Below, in pieces: positions 49,201-57,116 of a DNA stretch of 64,000 nucleotides (the stretch's first letter is position 1; every line of letters begins with the position of its first letter). A model generated the notes under the pieces. The model made no database searches. It was not told where the DNA came from and saw nothing but the letters and a program-made list of their open reading frames with translations. The translations under genes were made by a program, and so were the position numbers. The stretch covers positions 18,471,097 to 18,535,096 of the forward strand of contig OZ038466.1 in assembly GCA_964036295.1 (NCBI GenBank), written 5' to 3'. Source of the stretch: Plumapathes pennacea (taxonomy: Eukaryota; Cnidaria; Anthozoa; Antipatharia; Myriopathidae).

Positions 49201-49898
49201 TTATCAACAGCATTAAATCCCAGGATAATTGCAGAGGAATCAACAACGAAAGTAGCATGTCCTCTTGAGAAGACGGTGGTACTACGTTGCTATGCAAAAA
49301 GCAAACAGAAGGTTTCTTACAGCTGGAGCAAAGAAGGCGAGTCCATAGATAAAGAGTACATACAAAAGCTGGACGATTTCCTGATCGTCAGACCTCAGTC
49401 CCAGCAGGACTTTGGGTTGTACACGTGTCATGTGACCAACAGTTATGGCAGCGCAGTGCAAGGAATTCTGCTTGAAGAGTACAGTGTGAAGGAAAAAGGT
49501 GAGAACGTGTAATGGCTCAGTGTGTCAGTCCTAAATAATTATAGATATTGATTCTAAGTTGTTTTCCGGATACTTCTCTTTTAACTGCAGGTGGCACTTT
49601 TGGCAACCCCGTGATCTTAGGTGTAGCTGGGCTCATCATACTTATCTTGATTATTGCCGTTGCTTGCTTGACTTGGAGACTGAGGAAAAAAAGCCCTCCA
49701 TCACAGCAGGCAGAAGTCCACCAAGAATCACTGGGGCAGAAAAGCGATACGGACAACCCAAGAATTTACATGGAGCTACAACCCAAAGAAGCATACCAAA
49801 CCTTAAGTTCTACAGCTGGCGGACCTGCTTATAACGTGGCTTCTGATGCCTATGAAGTCTGTGGAGCCTACGAAACAGTGGGCTCCTCCTTTTCTTAG
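26086..49898 (+). CDS. Gene B: F5/8C(3)-Ig-FN3(7)-Ig receptor with tyrosine tail, no phosphatase
   Basis: Exons: 26086-26161, 33619-33929, 35074-35212, 35791-36110, 36316-36457, 36594-36739, 38933-39091, 39344-39494, 39721-40089, 40768-41067, 41719-41789, 42310-42529, 42867-43166, 43499-43795, 44698-45003, 45121-45233, 45621-45813, 46187-46289, 46730-46994, 48945-48996, 49211-49498, 49591-49898. The sum is 4629 bases, 1542 residues plus stop, with every junction GT-AG and in phase. Approximate layout: signal 1-25, F5/8C 26-175, 176-329 and 330-481, Ig 482-604, FN3 605-1327, stalk to 1344, Ig 1345-1440, TM about 1448-1469, tail 1470-1542. The upstream GTG in frame was not used as start, because ATG at 26086 begins the MKRSVC sequence shared with gene C. 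It is a paralogue of A with a different signalling end. Confidence 0.92.
26714..27623. mobile_element. 910-base TIR element rich in CGAAATTTCG
   Basis: Ends: left CAGGTACTGTGCAAAAGTAA, right its inverted counterpart (ttacttttgcacagtactg); about 40 bases pair with few mismatches. Inside, the self-complementary CGAAATTTCG recurs more than ten times, and a 120-base unit is duplicated (27090-27207 and 27214-27325). The terminal CAGTACTGTGCAAAAG is like Tc1/mariner-type ends. Frames open through the repeats are not genes. Confidence 0.75.
27648..28718. mobile_element. TIR element with C17 and G15 runs in its termini
   Basis: Left end includes cacggtcgcactgg, atgtaccgatcaattcgaaa and a C17 run (27746-27762); right end has G15 (28561-28575), then the inverse sequence (tttcaaattgatcggtacat and agtgcgaccg). 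The runs face each other as inverted repeats. The interior has several GGTCAAATGCCCCACCC-type units. Confidence 0.75.
30590..33075 (+). repeat. Degenerate CAAGATCTTGCCAAGATC repeats in three blocks
   Basis: Blocks at 30590-30800, 32430-32605 and 32845-33075 are made of imperfect units around AAGATCTTG and AAGATCCTGCC, with spacing of roughly 15 to 25 bases. Units are self-complementary, so both strands look alike. Confidence 0.65.
32226..32800 (+). repeat. Tandem duplication with 385-base period
   Basis: The stretch gggtttgagacaattgtttc ... tttctttccaatcc (32235-32395) recurs at 32622-32757 with about 15% change. Units of an AAGATC-rich degenerate repeat lie between and after them. Confidence 0.6.
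33619..35212 (+). CDS. Gene B F5/8C (discoidin) domain 1
   Basis: Exons 33619-33929 and 35074-35212 join in phase 0. Visible family marks: opening Cys (ASCEDNALG), the Leu-x-Val-Asp-Leu-Gly strand (YLQVDLGSLHAV), VATQG, QWVETYQLKTSTDG.TW, FQGNGDR and the closing RYVRFVPKTCHGFCCLRVELYG. Length about 150 residues, normal for the family. F5/8C domains bind lipids, glycans or proteins through loops at one end. Compared with gene C, the first exon has about eight amino-acid changes against two silent ones. Confidence 0.92.
35791..36457 (+). CDS. Gene B F5/8C domain 2
   Basis: Exons 35791-36110 and 36316-36457. Motifs: SCRTTPVGIADRSKIPDHRM, TATSYY (first recognition loop), CAWEAKT, YLQVDLGGVHFVCALGTKG, EKYKIYLSLDNKSW, FTGNTD and FIRFWPT...RVEIYG. 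The loop after TATSYY and the segment after GTKG differ strongly in gene C, including five and two extra codons there. Introns around it stay nearly identical, so the loops appear to be changing under selection. Confidence 0.93.
36594..39494 (+). CDS. Gene B F5/8C domain 3
   Basis: Three exons, 36594-36739, 38933-39091 and 39344-39494, join in phase 0. The domain reads ACRSSLGMED...ITAQPN...TWCSSDTKAGYLQ, then VDLGQVKTVTGVATQ, KWVKTYKISY, FDGNVNKNG and ARHIRVIAGSW...CLRIDLYGC. The first two exons are separated by a 2.2-kb intron filled with foldback elements. Domain 3 has an extra internal intron compared with domains 1 and 2. Confidence 0.92.
36974..37627 (+). mobile_element. 650-base foldback element with 186-base palindrome (copy 1)
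   Basis: Begins ttacaataacacgtcag and ends ctgacgtcaatttgtt. The last part (37440-37625) is a nearly perfect palindrome centred on the bases cggcgaagcgcctcg, with arms of about 85 bases. A full copy in the other orientation lies at 51184-51840, a cut one at 63763-64000, and a short palindrome-only remnant at 57966-58082. Confidence 0.85.
38195..38443. mobile_element. One-armed copy of the 436-base foldback, gene B intron
   Basis: Matches the right half of 55817-56252 (aatcggcgccaaatcgcctc to gggctgcctgtg) with few changes. The left arm is absent. Confidence 0.8.
38608..38788. mobile_element. Foldback element AAGAATTGGTTCATGCT
   Basis: Arms of about 65 to 70 bases with a 46-base loop. The left arm reads aagaattggttcatgct, then gagttatggatgcac and gggaagttgggagagca; the right arm is the inverse. 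A half copy lies at 48438-48540. Confidence 0.8.
39721..40089 (+). CDS. Gene B Ig-like domain 1
   Basis: A single 369-base exon, phase 1 at both ends. It shows VDVFCNVTSQ (first Cys), MQWWLGN (core Trp) and DDIAAKYDC (the D-x-A-x-Y-x-C of the F strand), then a tail with two further Cys (VVACTVAFSC). It sits between F5/8C-3 and FN3-1. Gene A should have the matching exon just upstream of position 1, since base 1 of the window corresponds to about 40375, in the intron after this exon. Confidence 0.85.
40768..46994 (+). CDS. Gene B exons for seven FN3 domains
   Basis: FN3-1 40768-41067; FN3-2 41719-41789 plus 42310-42529; FN3-3 42867-43166; FN3-4 43499-43795; FN3-5 44698-45003; FN3-6 45121-45233 plus 45621-45813; FN3-7 46187-46289 plus 46730-46994. 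Domain and intron layout match gene A exactly, and intron sequence is also nearly identical over long stretches (for example 41440-42300 against 1060-1920). The furin-type RVRR-G is kept at 44841-44852. FN3-4 has two more codons than in A (ETGAAGSV). Differences from A are scattered and mostly point changes. Confidence 0.92.
42583..42819. mobile_element. Truncated MITE in gene B (right part only)
   Basis: Matches 3855-4092 almost exactly, with the same TIR end and the same distance to the FN3-3 exon. The left half is missing, which supports a deletion in gene B. Confidence 0.7.
44311..44590. mobile_element. MITE family 1 copy, gene B intron
   Basis: Same insertion as 5600-5915 in gene A, slightly shorter and diverged (ttttcgaacgattgtag at the left). 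Confidence 0.65.
47012..48611. other. 1.6-kb segment in gene B intron without counterpart in A
   Basis: Gene A passes from tatgttatata directly to tttgattttatgtttcc (9311-9338); in B these two are separated by 1.6 kb. The insert has a TACCCTATTTCAGAC-type degenerate repeat (47155-47480), plain AT-rich DNA and the half foldback at its right end. No gene is seen in it. Confidence 0.65.
48438..48540. mobile_element. Half copy of the AAGAATTGGTTCATGCT foldback
   Basis: Starts aagaattggttcatgctt and continues through the loop (agaagcgtaagagttgctcg), then passes into a short CGAA run. It lies in the gene B stretch missing from A. Confidence 0.7.
48646..48836. mobile_element. MITE family 2 copy in gene B intron
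   Basis: Starts aaccctttcactctc, contains the shared core (gaacttggcgtttgatat, actatcaattctcactac) and ends cggttgaa. Gene A lacks it at the matching place after 9345. Confidence 0.65.
48945..49498 (+). CDS. Gene B stalk exon and membrane-proximal Ig domain
   Basis: Exon 48945-48996 encodes KAREGEPVLIADVALTK, the diverged counterpart of the gene A stalk. Exon 49211-49498 (phase 1 at both ends) encodes an Ig-type domain: VVLRCYAKSKQK (first Cys), YSWSKEGESI (Trp), FLIVRPQSQQDFGLYTCHV (D-x-G-x-Y-x-C) and NSYGSA. It looks like an I-set domain. Gene A has no such exon in the equivalent place (9507-9949). Confidence 0.9.
49591..49898 (+). CDS. Gene B transmembrane segment and five-tyrosine cytoplasmic tail
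   Basis: The last exon encodes a short GGTFGNP linker, a hydrophobic helix (VILGVAGLIILILIIAVACL), the stop-transfer WRLRKK and a 73-residue tail. All five tail tyrosines lie in the final 43 residues: YMEL, YQTL, YNVA, YEVC and YETV. YMEL and YQTL are spaced as YxxL-x5-YxxL (49767-49805), one residue short of the classical ITAM spacing of x6-8. The context around each Tyr does not match the ITIM consensus at position -2. The tail would be expected to recruit SH2 proteins once phosphorylated; that is inference. The stop is TAG at 49896-49898. Confidence 0.9.
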
Positions 49899-50810
49899 AT
49901 ATGCTGGGTAGATTTAAACGCCCCACCGCAAAAGCTGATATTTTGTCGAAAAGCAAAACGCAGTTAAAGAAGTTTAAACGCGAGTGTATTGAAGAAAGAA
50001 TCCCGCCTATTCTGGATACAAAACTTGCGTAAGATAGCTGCACGTGCACCGCATTTTATTACAAGGTTTTATTCTGGCTTTCAATCCCAGACCTTAACTT
50101 TCTATCTCCCCCGATAAAACAATGTTACCTTTCTTTGAATAGATATTTGAAATTGTAACTTTTTCTATTCGCTGGAGTGTGGGTCTCTTCGTATTGTATG
50201 AGCCCGGTTAGTGGGAAAAATATATATTAATCTTCTGTTCATATGGGAAATTTGAGCCCTGTTACCGAAGTGAGAAAGGCGCGAAATGTGGTTTGCAAAA
50301 CCCAAAGACCACCTGTAAGTTTCGCCCCAGTAACCAGGCTGGAGTGTTCATATGAGTAAGCGGAGTCTTGATAGCGAGGCTCGCCCGCCTTCTCGTATGA
50401 ACACATCGAAATCTTTACAAATAGTCAGAACAGTGACGAGGCGAAATCTCGGAAACCAGGCCAGCTTGGTTGGACGGGTTCATATGAAGAGGCCCTTTAG
50501 TAAAGTGAGGCGCAAATGATGATTAATCAATGTTTTGTGGAGTTTATCTTCTTACATTATTTAATTTGTTCGAAATGTACTGAGTACTTTGTCTACGAAA
50601 AGTTCCGAAGCATCTTCATTCGTTTGTTCATATTCAGATATCGGAGAAAGGAAAATGTAAATCGGAAAGTCTTTTTGCTACATTTCAATTTTGCTCAAAA
50701 GTACCCTGAAAAGCCTAATAACGTCATTTCATGGAAATTATATTTGATATAGTGTGATACAAGCTCTTAAGAGAACTAGATTAACTGCGTTGACGTGGTG
50801 GTAAAAAGGC

Positions 50811-51041
50811 TGGTGTCAACTGAAAGTTAATCGAGGTACTGGAACGCCGTAAGCTGAGTAACAGTAGCTGACGTTTCGAGCGTTAGCCCTTCGTCAGAGC
50901 GAATGAGAGGATTATGGGTAAAGGGGGTTTTAAATATGGAAGAAACTGAGCGAATGAAGAAGGGATGACGCTTGAAACGTCAGCTACTGTTACTCTTACG
51001 GCGTCCCAGTACCTCGATCAGCTTTCAGTTGATACGCCAGC
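50811..51041. repeat. Foldback with CGAAACGTCAGCT motif
   Basis: Arms of about 70 bases: ctggtgtcaactgaaagtta ... tgacgtttcgagcg and its inverse. The phrase CGAAGGGCTAACGCTCGAAA plus CGTCAGCT recurs at 14733-14763 and, diverged, at 15438-15468. Confidence 0.7.
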
Positions 51042-51069
51042 GTTTATATTTCATATAGTTTTACATACC

Positions 51070-52285
51070 CCGTAAAATTCCGAAAATAAGCCCCTCCGAA
51101 TATATACCCCTCAAATTCGAAGCGCAAAAAGCCCTCCTATAATAAGCCCCCTGGGGCTTATATTTGGGATTTGCCCTCAAATTAACAAATTGACGTCAGT
51201 TTTTTATGTGTCTGTCCTCTTATTGATCATGAAACGCGTCATAACATTGTCAAAAAGTTGTGGATCCACGAGGCGCTTCGCCGAGTGGATCCGCAACTTT
51301 TTGACAATGTTATGACGCGTTTCATGATCAATAAGAGGACAGACACATAAAAAAATTGGCGTCAATTTGTTTTTTACAATAACAAAACTCAAGCGACGAC
51401 GCGGGGAAAACACGCAAGAAAACTGGATTTTGTTCGATTTGACCGAAATGATGTCAACAACTTTTCCCGCTTTCTAATTGGTCGAGGTTGAAATTCAAGA
51501 CATTTCATTGGCCAAAAAGTGACAGTTTGACGTGAGCATTTCGCGCGTGCAAAATAAAATTTTGTCAAAGAAGTTGGAAAGAAATGAAACTAGACGCTTT
51601 TCTGCTGCGGTTTTCTCGACAATTTCAAGACAAAGCTCAAGGAATTCGCCTCTGAACACTTCTGGTTCTCTACTTCAAATGCCGAATGTCGCTTTTGCAA
51701 GAACTGAGGTAAAATTGAAGCTGAATTCACCTTCTTCATCCAAATCACTGTCGTCAGCACTCGATTTTATGTGTCTGTCCTCTTATTGATAATGAAAATT
51801 AGCCAATCACAAAGCGAGAAACTGACGTGTTATTGTAAAATACAAATTATACCAAAGCAAATTACACATACCGGTACCATTACGGTTAAGCTTTTTTTTT
51901 TTTAAGTTTATTGTCGTTTAAGTAGCGCACTCCTCACTCTCGCTTCGGATTCACACGTTAGATTTCTATGAACTTTGAACTACCATGTACCGTATGAACT
52001 ATAAACTTAATACGGTATGACATTTATGTACAGTATTCCATTTTCAATAAAGTTTGTTGCTGTTGTGTTTGAAGTTGGCATGTTCAGAGAAATTCAAGTT
52101 GTCACAAATTTCTAGTTAACGCCCCAATATTATCATTTGCACATGGAAAAATTGCGGACTCAAATTTCCCTCCAATTATAAGCCCAGCAGATTTTGAAAC
52201 GCAAAGTTCCTTCCAAATAGAAGCCCCCAAAAAAAGACCTTTGAAAAATTCAAGCCCCGGGGCTTATTTTCGGAATTTTACGGTA
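51070..52285. mobile_element. TIR element ending CGTAAAATTCCGAAAATAAG
   Basis: Left CGTAAAATTCCGAAAATAAG (from 51070), right its inverse (cttattttcggaattttacg, to about 52284). The interior has AAGCCCC-type phrases at both ends and is interrupted by foldback copy 2. Confidence 0.75.
51184..51840 (-). mobile_element. Foldback element copy 2, nested in another TIR element
   Basis: The reverse orientation of 36974-37627, similar length (657 bases), palindrome at 51184-51372. It sits inside the element 51070-52285. Confidence 0.85.
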
Positions 52286-52496
52286 TTCGGGTACAGCTCC
52301 CGGATCCAAAGCCACAAAATTCTTCTCAATGCAAAATCAGCAAAACGGCCTGTTACTCATTTCGTCCAGACACAATTCTGAAATCAAGCAATATTTCATT
52401 TGTTGTTTGACTTGGTCTGGTCTCACTTCCTGTGGCGCAGCGGGAGGCCTGGAAACTAATTAACTAAACTTTGCTGGCATGCCGCAGTGGACCGTG

Positions 52497-52572
52497 ATGA
52501 AGCGTTCTTTTTGTTATTAGTCACTGATTTTTTGGCTGCTTCTCGTAGTGGTCTTTACCCATTCTGCTACAG
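52497..52572 (+). pseudogene. Dead first exon of a lost receptor unit
   Basis: Same 76-base signal exon as B and C, with an intact GT donor (g|gtgagt) and the same upstream bases (gtggaccgtg before ATG). Codon 8 is TAG (52518-52520), so translation would give MKRSFCY only. Past the stop, the frame still reads a hydrophobic core and VVFTHSAT. No F5/8C exons are found between it and gene C. It marks a unit that has decayed or been deleted. Confidence 0.8.
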
Positions 52573-53603
52573 GTGAGTGATAACTGATAAATATTCGGAT
52601 TATGTTGTCCCTTTGCTTAACACAGTGAGACTCCATTTGGGCTCCAACAGTCTTTATTACAAATATGATTCCTCAAATACTCTATTACTATTACATGCAA
52701 TGATATTGATAATACTACTAATAACTACCTAAATAATAAAACATTTATAAATTACTCCAAATGTTACACATAAATTATGGACTGCTAGGAGTGGGTGGGC
52801 TGGGAAAGCGAGCTTGCCGATTTCTAGTTGTTACTCTGTCGAGCAGAAAACTGAGCTTGCCGAGTGCTAGCTGTTACTCGGACGAGCAGATGCTATGAAT
52901 CAGCCTAACTGGCGTGGGGCCCACGTAAATTACCCCGAATATGATATGAGTTCAAGGTACAGTGTCTAGATAGCCTTGTGCAATTTACTTAACCTTATTA
53001 GCGAGTCAGTAGGTAGTTCACGAGGAACATTTTGCAATAAGGCCTGCTGGCACGTGCCCTCTTAATCTCATCCCCGTGCATTAAGAATTACATCTCGTGG
53101 ACTTTGATGTTATCAACTCTTCAAATGTCATATAAAAAAGGACGATGTTGGTACCGCTTAGGGTGATTAACATCAAGCTGACATTTTTGTGTGACGTGAT
53201 ACCGTTTAGGGTCGGGTGTCAGTCGAATGAACTTTTATTGTTTGAAAACAGCAAGGGATAAAGTGCTTCATGATATCATCTTTTATAGCAATTAAAGGCA
53301 TCGAATTTTAAATTCTTGGTGTGTATTTATTGGTATCTTTTAGGGGTCAAATTAAGCTCGAGCCATGCCCATTTTAGTACCTCTTAGGGGTCAAAACGAC
53401 AATTCCCAACGAGAATCCCCGTCATTTTTATGTGGGAGTCTTCCCCCTCCCCCTGAGAAATATATGTGCTTTCATGGCTGTCCTCCCATTGAAAGTTGCT
53501 GACAATTTGTACTCGCTTTCCGGCCCAGACTGATAACCTTGCTCTAGGAAAAGGGTTACTTTTATGCTAATCTTCATTAGATTGCTTTGAATGCACAGCT
53601 TCC

Positions 53604-55666
53604 TTAATGAATTTTACTCTTTTCCTCGATAAATGTGGTGAATTGTGGTGACTGAAAGTATACTTGTTTCTTTTGTTTCTTTATTCTAGGCTTTTGTAGC
53701 TGAGAACAATCGTCGTCACTGCATGGGAAACTCATCAATTTGACCAGAAAGCACAATCCAACATTCCATAAAAGGGACAACTTCTGGATGTTTCTCACAA
53801 GATTGGGCAGGCAGAACGTGCAATCAAAGTTCTCCCCTTGGCTATCACACATGCAAGTGGTGTGAAATGTGTGACCACATGTCAGTCGATGTATTTCCTG
53901 CTAGGGAGGATGGTAGCTCACTGGTGAGTCACAATCAAGATGATGCTTTGGGTGACATAAAGAAGGCCTGATCTATAGCCAAGTGGCAGAGAATTGTTGT
54001 TGAAATCCTTCTCAAAACTTGCCAAATGGGTGGCCTTGCCATATGGTTTTCCAGCTATTGTTTTAGGGTCATGGTTGAATGTAGGACTTACCTGCCTTTG
54101 ACAGCAACTCGCTCAAGCATAGCAAGGATTCCTTCAGAATCTAAACCTACATTTTAAAAAAAGTAAGTAAATATGATTACATGTCCCATTCAGTAATAAA
54201 TTGTAACGTTATGGTACTGATAGATAAAAATTTAATATTACAAACAAAAATATAGACAAAATGCCATTATCACAATATTTAATATAGTGTTCTCACAGCA
54301 AAACTACTGTAATGTAGAAATTCAGTTGACTTGATTACCTGTTACTACGAGTATTAAGTCAGTGTCACTATGTCCATGCTGGTAAACAGCTGGCACTTAG
54401 GTTTGTTTAAACCCCCATGGCAGTTTCTTGTGTTTTATCAGCATTGTCAGTCTTGTTGATCCTGCTTCACAGTTTAGAATGAAAACTTCAACCTCTTTTC
54501 TGTGATAACAGAGCACAAGGCTTTCTTGGCATTGAAATATCTCTGAAAGTGATCCCTTTGGTGGGTGCAGTCACTGATCCAAGAGATAGTGGCCTTGTTG
54601 TATTGGTGCCTGTCCATCATGATAAACATTCCTGGTGATCTTCTCTTAAGTTCGACTCTGTGAACAAGAATGCAAACAACATTTTATGGGCTTTATTAGC
54701 TAATGTTTGGAAAACTTAAAATTTTGTGCACATAATTTACACATACAGGGTACTATGTAAGTTAGTCGCTGGTACCAAACTAATAGTAATTTTTGTCTTG
54801 CCTTAGTAATCAATGACTGTTGAAAAACCCTTGGGTCCAACTTTTTGAGTATGACAAATTTAGTAAGTTAGAAACTAAACAAAATGACTCCCTGCAGTAC
54901 TGCAGCCAAAACTGTCTTACTTCTTCCAGGAATGCAGTTACACATACACCCCCTCTGCATGTCTTTGGCAGACCACCTGGTGTGTGTACCAGCACTTGTC
55001 TATGGATTGCATCTGGAGCTTCAGGGATTGGTACTGCCTCCTGTTGCTGCTGTGCATTCATCAGAAGAGTGGTCATGTGGACAGCATTTGTCAGCACCTG
55101 CCCCTGAGGTGTTTTGATCATGTTGATATTATGAAAGTCATCAGTAGCAAGGATCTGGAAGGATTTCTTTCAAAAGAGAAATGGAAAATATTTACTTCAC
55201 TGTGCAGTGTGTACACGTGTTTTTTAATCAATGGTGATTGTTATTACCTTTGAAGTAATATGACAGAATTTTTCCCTGACTAAACTGGTGTAGTCATGGT
55301 GAAATGACATGCTTGGTGGCAGTCTTGGGCAATACAGTATTTTATGAGGTGCAGATGAGACAGCTCTAATGCAACATGAAAGTGTGACGTCTGATCTGTA
55401 AGCATGAGGGCTTTTAACACTGTCTGCACTATGTACAGTATGTGATTCTGTGCATGCATGTGAGTATTTTTTTTGTGTGGAGGGGGGGGGGGGGCGGGGG
55501 GAGGGGAGCACCACTTTTGCTGTTAATACAGCATGGATTCACCATCTAATTTAGCTTGCACATTTTTCCAAGTGAATGCCTCTAGCATCGTGTCCCCATC
55601 AGCACCAAAGACAAACACTGACCCAAACTGTCATTCTCTGAGTTTCAAATAAGCTGCATTTTCAGC
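53604..55666 (-). pseudogene. Possible spliced minus-strand gene or pseudogene, family unknown
   Basis: Four segments on the minus strand have GT-AG borders and agree in phase: 55627-55530 (FGSVFVFGADGDTMLEAF...), 55395-55248 (...MSFHHDYTSLVREKFCHI), 55154-54921 (ATDDFHNINMIKTPQGQVL...TPGGLPKTCRGGV) and 54644-54493 (SPGMFIMMDRHQYNKATISW). Further coding-like pieces follow at 54146-54092, 54054-53922 and 53900-53604, the last with a Cys/His pattern (TCGHTFHTTC...CTFC). These last pieces do not join cleanly; the gap between two of them is only 21 bases. The first segment could extend to 55666 if an in-frame TGA there is a mutated Trp codon. I do not recognise the family. Either a decaying gene or one with exons I have placed wrongly. 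Confidence 0.35.
55478..55507 (+). repeat. G-rich run with quadruplex potential
   Basis: Starts gtggag, then a run of 14 G, a C and further G blocks. Lies in an intron of the putative minus-strand gene, or in the spacer if that gene is not real. Confidence 0.7.
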
Positions 55667-55816
55667 CTGAAATATTTTATAATAAAGAATAATGGACATC
55701 ATTCTTTAGATTAAAACATTTGATTTGATTTTCCTTTGCACGAATTCAGTTTTTTGGCGACCGGCCATTTCGTTTTCTATATGTCGATCACGATTACTGT
55801 TTTCGGTTTATAATAT

Positions 55817-56252
55817 CACAGGCAGCCCACAAGGTGTTACTAAGTCACGCCTGATCGGTCAAGGTCTGATGACGTCACGGCCGATCGGTTAATAAGGATT
55901 TGTATGGGGAGATTTTCAAATCACATTTTATGCGTGAAAATAAAACAATCTTTCTCCTAAAATTCGTCAGATAACATTACGAGTCCTTATTTACCGTTTA
56001 AGCAGTACATACACAGGCAGCACAAAAAAAAATCACTAAATCGGCGCCAAATCGCCTCGAAAGTCACCTTAAACGGTAAATAAGGACTCGTAATGTTATC
56101 TGACGAATTTTAGGAGAAAGATTGTTTTATTTTCACACATAAAATGTGATTTGAAATCTCCCCATACAAATCCTTATTAACCGATCGGCCGTGACGTCAT
56201 CAGACCTTGACCGATCAGGCGTGACTTAGTAACACCTTGTGGGCTGCCTGTG
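55817..56252. mobile_element. 436-base foldback with 7-base target duplication
   Basis: Arms of about 180 bases start CACAGGCAGCCCACAAGG and end with the reverse complement. ATAATAT stands directly on each side (55810-55816 and 56253-56259). A one-armed copy is at 38195-38443. Confidence 0.85.
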
Positions 56253-57040
56253 ATAATATAAACAAGATCTCTTTTTCCAGCGGATTATAATATTATTTCT
56301 CAAAACTGCCCCGTTTCTACTCCTATCTAAACATCGTTCCCATCTAAAACCGTACAATTTTCATATGCACGCATTTTACTCGCTCATTTCCAACGATCAA
56401 CCATCATTATTGCCGACTACGATTACAAATCTATAGTCAATATTCTACAATGTTGTAAAACATATCTTACCTTTACTTCCATTTACCACTAAATCCGGTT
56501 TACAGTGCATTATATTCATTATTTGATTACGTTTCATACAAGCCTTACAAATACATACCACGATCGAGTTGTCCTTCAGTTAGAGTCGATAATTTTGCGC
56601 AGAGCCTGGTTCTTAGTTTCTCATCACTTAGCAACGAGACGAAGCGAATTTTGGCGTCAGCAAATTCTATTTCTTCGTCATTTCCAACCGAGTTTTGCAA
56701 ACAAAACTACAAAACCTGCCACGTTTACAAACTACAAAACCTTTTGAATTCTACCATCCTTTTAAAGTCTGTCCCACAAGGTATTTCACTCATTATTTAC
56801 TTACAGTTTCTCTAGTTTAGTCATATAAACTTCATTTACAGTTTTTGTTGTTAAATTTACTACCATTGTTATGGAGACCAAAATATTTTTTCCTGTATCA
56901 TTTTTTCTTTATTTCTCTATTTAACACACGTCTTGAAGTTCTACATTTCTACTTCTTATTTTTCTTAATCCTTTTACGCTCTGTTATGATGCAGCTGGGC
57001 GACCAAGGAACTACAAGACAAACGCAGTGGACCGCGATCA

Positions 57041-57116
57041 ATGAAGCGTTATGTTTGTCATTACTCGCTTCTTTACTGGCTTCTTATCCTTGTGGTCTTC
57101 ACCCATTCTGCTACAG
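57041..57116 (+). CDS. Gene C signal-peptide exon
   Basis: ATG at 57041 opens MKRYVCHYSLLYWLLILVVF then THSAT, and the exon ends in phase 1 before a GT donor (g|gttaga). It differs from the gene B exon by a few bases. Four decayed partial copies of the same sequence follow within 370 bases (57117-57480), so a second, alternative first exon there cannot be excluded, but only this copy is intact. Confidence 0.82.

Larger units (their letters stand above)
49899..57040. other. Intergenic spacer B-C
   Basis: From left to right: about 900 bases with no clear feature, a foldback element (50811-51041), a TIR element with another foldback nested inside (51070-52285), the dead signal exon, TACCTCTTAGGGGTCAAA-type degenerate repeats (53140-53410), the minus-strand coding-like region, a G-rich run (55478-55507), a 436-base foldback element (55817-56252) and about 800 bases of plain AT-rich DNA before gene C. 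Confidence 0.6.
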
